Positions 57,692 to 64,000 of a DNA stretch of 64,000 nucleotides are shown in pieces. Both the position numbers and the translations under genes were made by a program. The notes below the pieces were generated by a model. That model saw only the letters and a program-made list of their open reading frames with translations. It searched no databases and had not been told where the DNA came from. This DNA comes from Hyphomicrobium sp. (lineage in GTDB: Bacteria; Pseudomonadota; Alphaproteobacteria; Rhizobiales; Hyphomicrobiaceae). Within the stretch, counting starts at the first letter, position 1, and each line of letters opens with the position of its first letter. The stretch lies in assembly GCA_030148725.1 (NCBI GenBank), contig JASBSU010000009.1, forward strand, positions 165,507-229,506, in the 5' to 3' direction.

Positions 57692-60637
57692 ATGCCGCCA
57701 CCCCCCAAAGACCCGGACAAGATCCCGAAACCGCGCGCCTCGCGCGTCCGATCCGGCAAGCCCGCCGCGCCGCCTCTCGAGACGGCGGCCGGCACGCCGG
57801 AGGTGCGCGCCCGCGGCAAGGCCGGGCGCAAGCCGGCCGCCCAGCCGGCGCCTCCCTCCGCGCCCGGGCTCTCCGAGGCCCCCCAATCGGCCTTCGACAC
57901 CCTGCGCGCCCTCGCCTTTCCCGCCGGCGATCCGAACCCGGCACGCCCCTCCTATGACGGCGAGGCCGAGCACAAACCGCTGCCGGCGCTCCGTCAGCAG
58001 GGCCCGCTGCCCCCGTTCGGCGGCGCCTCGATCGGCCAGTACCTCGACGCGCTCCTGGCCAAACCCGAACAGCGCTCCGACCGCGCCCGCGAGATCCTGC
58101 TCGCCCAGCCGATGCTCGCCGAGCACCCGCTCGTCTCCGGCGACCGGCCGGCGTTCACGCCCCATCGCCCGCCCCGACCGGAGAAATCGGAAGGCGGCAT
58201 CGCCTTCAACATCGTCTCCGACTATCAGCCGAAGGGCGACCAGCCGACCGCCATCGCCGAGTTGGTTGGCGGCATCAATGAGCACGAGCGCAGTCAGGTG
58301 CTGCTGGGCGTCACCGGCTCCGGCAAGACCTTCACGATGGCCAAGGTCATCGAGGGCACGCAGCGCCCGGCGCTCATTCTCGCGCCCAACAAAACGCTCG
58401 CCGCGCAGCTTTACGGCGAGATGAAGAGCTTCTTCCCCGACAACGCCGTCGAGTACTTCGTCTCCTACTACGACTACTACCAGCCGGAAGCGTACGTGCC
58501 GCGCACCGACACGTACATCGAGAAGGAATCCTCGATCAACGAGCAGATCGACCGCATGCGCCATGCCGCAACGCGCGCCCTGCTCGAACGCGATGACGTC
58601 ATTATCGTCGCGTCCGTGTCCTGCATCTACGGTATCGGCTCCGTAGAAACGTACACGGCGATGACCTTCACCGTGCAGGTCGGCGAGCGCCTGTCGCGCG
58701 ACCAGCTGATTGCCGATCTCGTCGCCCTGCACTACCGCCGCAACGACATCAACTTCGTGCGCGGCTCCTTCCGCGTGCGCGGCGACACCATCGAGCTGTT
58801 CCCGGCTCACTTGGAGGACCGCGCCTGGCGTATCTCGCTGTTCGGCGACGACGTGGAGAGCATCGTCGAGTTCGACCCGCTCACCGGTCAGAAGGCCGAC
58901 GAGCTGTCGCTGGTGAAGATCTATTCCAACTCGCACTACGTGACGCCGAAGCCGACGCTGCAGCAGGCGATCAAGGCCATCAAGACCGAGCTGAAGCAGC
59001 GCCTCGAAGAGTTGTATGCCAACGGCAAGCTGCTCGAAGCCCAGCGCCTGGAGCAGCGCACCATCTTCGACATGGAGATGATGGAAGCCACCGGATCGTG
59101 CGCCGGCATCGAGAACTATTCGCGCTACCTCACTGGCCGCAAACCCGGTGAGCCGCCGCCGACGCTGTTCGAGTATCTCCCCGACAACGCGCTCGTGTTC
59201 GTCGACGAGAGCCACGTGACCGTCCCGCAGATCGGCGCCATGTTCCGTGGCGACTATCGCCGCAAGGCGACGCTCGCCGAGTATGGCTTCCGCCTGCCCT
59301 CCTGCATGGACAATCGCCCGCTGCGCTTCGAGGAATGGGACGCCATGCGCCCGCAGACCGCGTTCGTTTCGGCGACGCCCGGCTCATGGGAGATGGAAGA
59401 AACCGGCGGCGCATTCGTCGAGCAGGTCATTCGCCCGACCGGCCTCATCGACCCCAACGTCATCATCCGCCCGGCCAAGACGCAGGTCGACGATCTGCTG
59501 TTCGAAGCCAAGGAAACGGCAAAGCGCGGCTACCGCACGCTCGTCACCACGCTGACAAAGCGCATGGCCGAAGACCTCACCGAATACATGCACGAGGCCG
59601 GCATCCGCGTGCGCTACATGCACTCCGACATCGAGACGCTGGAGCGCATCGAGATCATCCGCGACCTGCGGCTCGGCGCCTTCGACGTGCTCATCGGCAT
59701 CAACCTGCTGCGTGAGGGCCTCGACATCCCCGAGTGCGCGCTCGTCGCCATCCTCGACGCCGACAAGGAAGGCTTCCTGCGTTCCGAAACATCGCTGGTG
59801 CAGACCATCGGCCGCGCCGCGCGCAACGTCGATGGCCGCGTCATCCTCTATGCCGACAGCGTCACCGGCTCGATGGAGCGCGCCATCGCCGAGACCAACC
59901 GCCGCCGCGAGAAGCAGGTCGCCTACAATGAGGCGCACGGCATCACGCCGGAGAGCATCAAGCGCAACATCCAGGACGTACTGTCGTCCGTCTACGAGCA
60001 GGACCACGTGACGGTGGACACCGGTCTCGCCGATGCGCCCGTCGTCGGCCACAACCTCACCGCCGTCATCGAGGACATGGAGCGGCGCATGCACGAGGCC
60101 GCCGCCGACCTGGAGTTCGAGACCGCCGCACGGCTGCGCGATGAGATCAAGCGCCTGCGCGAGACCGAGCTTGCCATCTCCGACGATCCGCTCGCGCGCC
60201 AGACCGAGGTCGAGGACAAGGCAGGCGCCTACAAGGGCGATCGCAAATACGGCCACGCGCCGAAGGATGGCGGACAGCCATCATCGCGCATCGCCACGGA
60301 GTATCAGCCCGTCCAGCCGACGCACGCGCAGCAAAGCGCCGTGCCGCTACAGACCCGCGCCCGCAAACCATCGCTCGACGACATGGGCCCCGGCACCGAC
60401 CGCACCATCCCCGCACCTCGGGCCCCCAAGGTGGACTCGCGCGAAAAGGCCGGCGCGTTCGGCGAGAACGTGCGCGGCCCGCACAAGCCGACGCTGGATG
60501 AAATGGGCCCGCACGCCATGCTGCCGCCGAAGTGCGGAACGCCGCCGCCGCGCACCCGCACGGTCGACGTGCCAACCGAAGCCGAAAAGAAAGCCCGCCG
60601 CGGCCGCCCCCGCAAAACCGGAAGGCCAGGGCAGTAG
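57692..60637 (+). CDS. uvrB: Excinuclease ABC subunit UvrB with long terminal extensions
   Basis: 981 residues against about 670 in E. coli. The core (about 170-830) has [20 protein letters not shown], Walker [15 protein letters not shown], the beta-hairpin region [29 protein letters not shown], helicase motifs [18 protein letters not shown] and [20 protein letters not shown], and the UVR motif [18 protein letters not shown]. It loads at damage with UvrA and recruits UvrC in nucleotide excision repair. A 170-residue Pro/Ala-rich N-terminal arm and a 150-residue tail with two KPxLDxMGP repeats are extra. The far upstream ATG is used; a later start is possible. It ends tail to tail, one base from the next gene. 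Confidence 0.95.
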   Translation: MPPPPKDPDKIPKPRASRVRSGKPAAPPLETAAGTPEVRARGKAGRKPAAQPAPPSAPGLSEAPQSAFDTLRALAFPAGDPNPARPSYDGEAEHKPLPALRQQGPLPPFGGASIGQYLDALLAKPEQRSDRAREILLAQPMLAEHPLVSGDRPAFTPHRPPRPEKSEGGIAFNIVSDYQPKGDQPTAIAELVGGINEHERSQVLLGVTGSGKTFTMAKVIEGTQRPALILAPNKTLAAQLYGEMKSFFPDNAVEYFVSYYDYYQPEAYVPRTDTYIEKESSINEQIDRMRHAATRALLERDDVIIVASVSCIYGIGSVETYTAMTFTVQVGERLSRDQLIADLVALHYRRNDINFVRGSFRVRGDTIELFPAHLEDRAWRISLFGDDVESIVEFDPLTGQKADELSLVKIYSNSHYVTPKPTLQQAIKAIKTELKQRLEELYANGKLLEAQRLEQRTIFDMEMMEATGSCAGIENYSRYLTGRKPGEPPPTLFEYLPDNALVFVDESHVTVPQIGAMFRGDYRRKATLAEYGFRLPSCMDNRPLRFEEWDAMRPQTAFVSATPGSWEMEETGGAFVEQVIRPTGLIDPNVIIRPAKTQVDDLLFEAKETAKRGYRTLVTTLTKRMAEDLTEYMHEAGIRVRYMHSDIETLERIEIIRDLRLGAFDVLIGINLLREGLDIPECALVAILDADKEGFLRSETSLVQTIGRAARNVDGRVILYADSVTGSMERAIAETNRRREKQVAYNEAHGITPESIKRNIQDVLSSVYEQDHVTVDTGLADAPVVGHNLTAVIEDMERRMHEAAADLEFETAARLRDEIKRLRETELAISDDPLARQTEVEDKAGAYKGDRKYGHAPKDGGQPSSRIATEYQPVQPTHAQQSAVPLQTRARKPSLDDMGPGTDRTIPAPRAPKVDSREKAGAFGENVRGPHKPTLDEMGPHAMLPPKCGTPPPRTRTVDVPTEAEKKARRGRPRKTGRPGQ

Positions 60638-60638
60638 C

Positions 60639-61301
60639 TCAGACGGCGATGCGCTCGATGCGAGACTGGCGCCCCGCTTCCATAGCGTCTTGCATCTGCC
60701 TGGTCCTGAGCTTCTTCAGGATGCCTGCTTTTGTCGTAGGTGGCTCGTAGCCCAGATAATGCTGCGCAATGGCCTTGAGCTCAGGCAAGCTGAGCTTCGG
60801 AATGGCAAGAAGGCTAGACAGCTCGGCCTCAAACCGCGCTTGATCGGTCGTCACCGCGGTCAGGCGATCCGCCAACTGACGGACTTCGGCGGTCGAGATC
60901 TGCTCTCGCTTGTTGCTTGATCGAGTTGCCTTGACAGGCTCCGGCGCAAGAATTGCATTGCGCAAGATGTTGCCGAACTCGACTGGATGCACCACTTGGC
61001 GGTTGTCGAACAGTTCGATCAGTAGCTTGATATCCGCCCCGGACGTCTTTGCTCCAGCGGCGATGAGCAGGTGGTGCAGCGAAGCCAATCGTTCGCTTAG
61101 CCCTTGAGGCGATGCCGCAAGATGAGGTGAAGCCTTCCAGTGCTTCTTCACCTTTGCAAGGGTGGCTTTGGTCTTAGTGACCCCGTCAACGGACAGCGCG
61201 AAAACAAGTGATCGCACCCCTTCGGCACCAGAGGCATCCCCGGCGCCTTCGAGCAATGAAGCGTAAGACCTGAGAACATCCAATGTCTGCTGAGTAGCCA
61301 T
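60639..61301 (-). CDS. Hypothetical helical protein, partner of the ParA-like ATPase
   Basis: 220 residues, predominantly helical by eye. The start MATQQTLDVLRSYASLLEGA is followed by VRSLVFALSVDG, and the middle has a Ser/Lys-rich linker (SSNKREQISTAEV); the end is basic (KKLRTRQMQDAMEAGRQSRI). No signal peptide, membrane span or known catalytic motif. Its ATG follows the ParA-like stop after a single base, with GGAAC inside that gene as ribosome-binding site, so the two are translationally coupled. No family recognised; a partner or cargo adaptor of the ATPase is inferred from linkage. Confidence 0.75.
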   Translation of the reverse strand: MATQQTLDVLRSYASLLEGAGDASGAEGVRSLVFALSVDGVTKTKATLAKVKKHWKASPHLAASPQGLSERLASLHHLLIAAGAKTSGADIKLLIELFDNRQVVHPVEFGNILRNAILAPEPVKATRSSNKREQISTAEVRQLADRLTAVTTDQARFEAELSSLLAIPKLSLPELKAIAQHYLGYEPPTTKAGILKKLRTRQMQDAMEAGRQSRIERIAV

Positions 61302-61302
61302 C

Positions 61303-62664
61303 TCAGTTCCTTAGCGGCGCCCTGGTCGCAATTTGATCCGCCAACGCATTGAACATTGGGCGAGTCTCAGACGCTTGCAAGTACGCGATACCGTCTTCCG
61401 CAGAATACGACACCTTTGTTGTCCTGGCCATTACCGCTCCTCGGACGAAATAATCAGCATTCGAGTTCAATACCTTGCGGACGACGGCCTCCGCGCGCAC
61501 AGCGGCGGCCTCAGCGTTCCTGGGTAACGTGAAAGGGCCCCCGCCATTCAGGAGCGTTGTCATCGTCCCGATGATGCCCGCGAACTCGATTTGCGGGTTC
61601 AGAACGCTCCGGATCTCTCGGAACTGGCGCGCGAACGTGCCTACGGCAACCGCCGAAACACTATCGACGACGGTGGGGACAAATAGATGTGTTGCCGAGC
61701 ATACCCCATTCAGGAAACCCGTGGTCATGCGTGGAGGTGCATCGATAATCACGCGGTCGTAGTTGTCCTGCACATCCTGCGAGAGCAAGGCCCGCGACAA
61801 GCGGAACCTGATATCGTCGCGGGTGTCGTTGAGCACCCACCGATATTCGAGATTGCGTTCGAGTTTCTCGAATGAGTACCAGCAAGAAATATAGTGCAGT
61901 CGGTCGGACAACTTTTCTATCGCCAGCTTGGACCATCCTGCAGCCAATTCGTCGCCCATCAACTGGTCGACGGCCGACGGAAAGGCCCCAAGTTGCACCT
62001 TAGATTGCGCCAGCATAAGGCTAGTAAGCGAACCTTGATAGTCAAGGTCAACGACAAGAACGCGCTCGCCGCGATCAGCGAACGCAGCAGCAATGTTGGC
62101 CGACAGAGTGGTTTTGCCCACTCCTCCCTTCTGGTTTGCAAACAGCAGGATCGGCTTGCTGTCACGTATTCGCACTTGATAGTTATCTGGCATGGGTCCC
62201 GGCCCGCGCGACCAAAATGCAGCACTGTCCCCGGAGCCAGCATCCAGAGCGGCTCTGAGCTGCTTGACGAGTGATTCAATTCGCGCTTGGGCTTCGCGCA
62301 GGGCCTTGTCCAGCGGTTCAGTGGCGCTGCGCAACCGCTCGGAAATTATTTCGACCAGCTTCTCAGCCGTTCGCATTCGAGAAAGCGCGTCGTCGCGGCC
62401 TGACCTAGCGTCGATCAGTTCACTCTGAAGTGTCTTGCATTGCTCTTGCTGACCTTCGACGTCCCTTTTCAGTCGTTTGACCATCCACAGAAGGATGCTC
62501 ACCACCGCAAATGTGCCGAGCCCGGCGGCACCTAGAAGAGCCTCGATAAAAGGTTTGGCCGTATTTAGGGAATCCCGAACTATCTCTACGCACCTGGTAA
62601 TTTCAGCAGTCGTGCTCAAACCGCATGAAACTTCCAACGCAACTGCGAACATACTGAATACCAT
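61303..62664 (-). CDS. Membrane-anchored ParA/MinD-like ATPase with coiled coil
   Basis: 453 residues: a short N-terminal stretch with Cys residues, one membrane span (about 40-62), a coiled coil (about 64-142), a linker, and a ParA-type ATPase domain (about 168-453). The deviant Walker A reads NQKGGVGKTT (about 178-186); DLDYQGSLT follows at 206-214; Walker B is in YDRVIIDAPPRM. ParA proteins normally cycle on DNA or membrane; a membrane-tethered one with a coiled-coil stalk is unusual. ATG 62664 is favoured; the frame is open upstream into the divergent promoter. No parB or plasmid genes are nearby. Confidence 0.85.
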   Translation of the reverse strand: MVFSMFAVALEVSCGLSTTAEITRCVEIVRDSLNTAKPFIEALLGAAGLGTFAVVSILLWMVKRLKRDVEGQQEQCKTLQSELIDARSGRDDALSRMRTAEKLVEIISERLRSATEPLDKALREAQARIESLVKQLRAALDAGSGDSAAFWSRGPGPMPDNYQVRIRDSKPILLFANQKGGVGKTTLSANIAAAFADRGERVLVVDLDYQGSLTSLMLAQSKVQLGAFPSAVDQLMGDELAAGWSKLAIEKLSDRLHYISCWYSFEKLERNLEYRWVLNDTRDDIRFRLSRALLSQDVQDNYDRVIIDAPPRMTTGFLNGVCSATHLFVPTVVDSVSAVAVGTFARQFREIRSVLNPQIEFAGIIGTMTTLLNGGGPFTLPRNAEAAAVRAEAVVRKVLNSNADYFVRGAVMARTTKVSYSAEDGIAYLQASETRPMFNALADQIATRAPLRN

Positions 62665-62747
62665 TATCTCGTTTTTATAGAAAACACCGTACAACCCTCG
62701 ATTGATGGGGGCAACTGCCTCCAGCGATCGAAAACCGGAGCCACCCA

Positions 62748-63392
62748 ATGAACCGCATCGGCCGCATATTCCTCACCGGCCTCATCGCCGCGCTGCCGCT
62801 GATGCTGACGATCTTCGTCACCGCCTGGCTGCTCTCGCTGCTCAACCAGTACCTCGGACCGGGCAGCGGCTTCGGCCGCCTGCTCGCGTCGATCGGCATC
62901 GGCACCGGCACGTCGGAGTTCGCGTCCTACCTGATCGGTCTCGGCATCATCGCCGCCGCCATCTATGCGCTCGGCCTGCTGGTGCATTCGCGGCTCGGCG
63001 GTTGGATCGCAGATATCTTCGACCGCCTCATCCGCCGCATCCCTCTGATCTCCAACGTCTATGATCTCTCGCACCGCTTTGTTTCGATCGTCGATACGAA
63101 GAACGGCGACAGCCTGAAGGGCATGAGCCCGTGTTGGTGCTACTTCGGCGGCAAGCCGACCGCAGCCGTGCTTGCGCTGCTGCCGTCGAAGACCCCGGTC
63201 ATGCTTGGTGGCGAGCAGTACCTCGCCGTGCTCATTCCCTCCGCGCCAGTGCCGTTCGGCGGCGCGCTGGTCTATGTCCCTGCCGCGTGGATAGAGCCCG
63301 CGGAAGGCGGCATCGACGAGCTCATGAGCGTCTACGTCTCGATGGGGATCACGCCACCGGGCACCAGCGCCTCGCGCACGGCATCTGCGTAG
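62748..63392 (+). CDS. DUF502 family membrane protein
   Basis: 214 residues: two spans at about 7-33 and 58-80, then a soluble part with RRIPLISNVYDLSHRFVSIV, PSKTPVMLGGEQYLAVLIPS, APVPFGGALVYVPAAWI and ISMGITPP-like ending, matching DUF502. The family is widespread and of unknown function; it is often suggested to be involved in envelope or transport. The ATG at 62748 lies 84 bases from the divergent ParA-like gene. Confidence 0.87.
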   Translation: MNRIGRIFLTGLIAALPLMLTIFVTAWLLSLLNQYLGPGSGFGRLLASIGIGTGTSEFASYLIGLGIIAAAIYALGLLVHSRLGGWIADIFDRLIRRIPLISNVYDLSHRFVSIVDTKNGDSLKGMSPCWCYFGGKPTAAVLALLPSKTPVMLGGEQYLAVLIPSAPVPFGGALVYVPAAWIEPAEGGIDELMSVYVSMGITPPGTSASRTASA

Positions 63393-63443
63393 CGGGCAGC
63401 CGAGCGACGCCCGCGACGGCGCCGCTGCAGCGCTAGGCGAAGA

Positions 63444-63815
63444 TCAATGGTCGCCGATAGGTGCGGGCTTGATGAAGGTCAGGCCGACGATGATCGCGAG
63501 CATTGTCGGCGCGAGCACCAGCGCAACGCCGAACGCAAACGCCAATCCCCACACGACCGTGCCGAGGATCCAGGCCAGCAGGAAACCGCCCAACGCCGCG
63601 CCGATCGGATTGTCGACGGCCCAATCGCTGACCGCCGGCCGGATGATCGGCATGAACGGCAGCACGGCCATCACGAGCGCCGCAACGCCACCGACGACGG
63701 CGCCGACCGTCAGCGTGCCGACCACGCCAGCCATCACTGCATTCGCGAGCGCCATGAAATAGCGGGCGCTGAGACTGACGCCATCGATCGGCGCAGTAAT
63801 TTCGGCAGCAGTCAT
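63444..63815 (-). CDS. Small hypothetical membrane protein
   Basis: 123 residues with about three hydrophobic spans (VMAGVVGTLTVGAVVGGVAA with the following stretch to PFMP; AALGGFLLAWILGTVVWGLA; ALVLAPTMLAIIVGLTFI). Gly/Ala/Val-rich, no recognised family. It is convergent with the DUF502 gene 51 bases away. The 185 bases beyond it to the window end hold no recognisable gene. Confidence 0.62.
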   Translation of the reverse strand: MTAAEITAPIDGVSLSARYFMALANAVMAGVVGTLTVGAVVGGVAALVMAVLPFMPIIRPAVSDWAVDNPIGAALGGFLLAWILGTVVWGLAFAFGVALVLAPTMLAIIVGLTFIKPAPIGDH

Positions 63816-64000
63816 TCCTCTGTCGCTCCAGGATCATTGTCGATTGAACGGTGGCCGGGCATATCCCAAGCTACCGGCTCCAAGGACATTGATCTCTGTC
63901 ATCGGTAAACGGAGAACGTCGTCGCATGCCTATGCGCAGCCGTGCGACCTGACGCCTCGGCGAACGCCGCCTGATCTACATCAGAGATGGAACGTTTAGT

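Noticed and set aside
57539..59215. 558-codon minus-strand frame antisense to uvrB
   Set aside because: Opposite strand of highly conserved uvrB sequence; composition is a G+C-rich shadow.
63816..64000. Start of a gene at the right window edge
   Set aside because: No frame with a start, ribosome-binding site and credible sequence reaches the edge.

Overview
The window reads as chromosome of a G+C-rich alphaproteobacterium of the order Hyphomicrobiales (Rhizobiales), probably a Hyphomicrobium-like methylotroph. This is inferred from gene content: an LdtR-type MarR regulator, the alphaproteobacterial complex I accessory subunit NDUFA12 beside a DUF2155 protein, a B12-dependent ribonucleotide reductase, Irr-box-like sites at iron-regulated sigma genes, and a clear lanmodulin (lanthanide-binding EF-hand protein). 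No rRNA, tRNA, CRISPR array, insertion sequence or prophage was seen.

Layout. 0-5.1 kb: the cut-off start of an exported protein, ldtR, a 3-hydroxyisobutyryl-CoA hydrolase, an extensin-like protein, hemB and lanM. 5.2-11.6 kb: DUF2155 and NDUFA12, then nrdJ and two hypothetical genes. 11.6-21.5 kb: rlpA-like, a MoCF-domain gene, sfsA, an exported msrB/DUF1232/msrA cluster, a catalase-like peroxidase, a carotenoid oxygenase, crcB and an EF-G paralog. 21.6-28.1 kb: small hypothetical and membrane genes, aspartate aminotransferase, a sortase-fold-like protein, an SDR, a DUF486 protein, a polysaccharide deacetylase and an NTF2-like protein. 28.1-37.6 kb: transport genes: XRE regulator plus SulP transporter, ethanolamine-type permease, an Amt-family channel with a small membrane partner behind a sigma-54 promoter, and a DsbA-NhaA fusion. 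37.6-41.7 kb: tandem paralogous membrane proteins and a DUF1223-VOC-DUF1223 cluster, followed by about 1 kb with no convincing gene.

42.8-57.3 kb is a continuous minus-strand heme/iron acquisition island. In transcription order it holds FecI sigma, FecR and a TonB-dependent receptor; a second FecI, FecR and receptor (this receptor carries an extra C-terminal beta-barrel); heme oxygenase; an Rrf2 regulator; ExbB, ExbD and TonB; and a TonB-C-domain protein without a membrane anchor. The logic is extracytoplasmic signalling: receptor to FecR to FecI switches on receptor genes, TonB/ExbBD powers heme uptake, and heme oxygenase releases iron. Both FecI genes have an Irr-box-like site just upstream.

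57.7-64 kb: uvrB with long extensions; a two-gene cassette of a membrane-anchored ParA-like ATPase and a small partner, which is the best candidate here for an undescribed system; a DUF502 membrane protein; and a small membrane protein. Main points for follow-up: lanmodulin, the double-barrel receptor, the ParA cassette, the Amt plus small-subunit pair, and the shared control block of the sigma genes.
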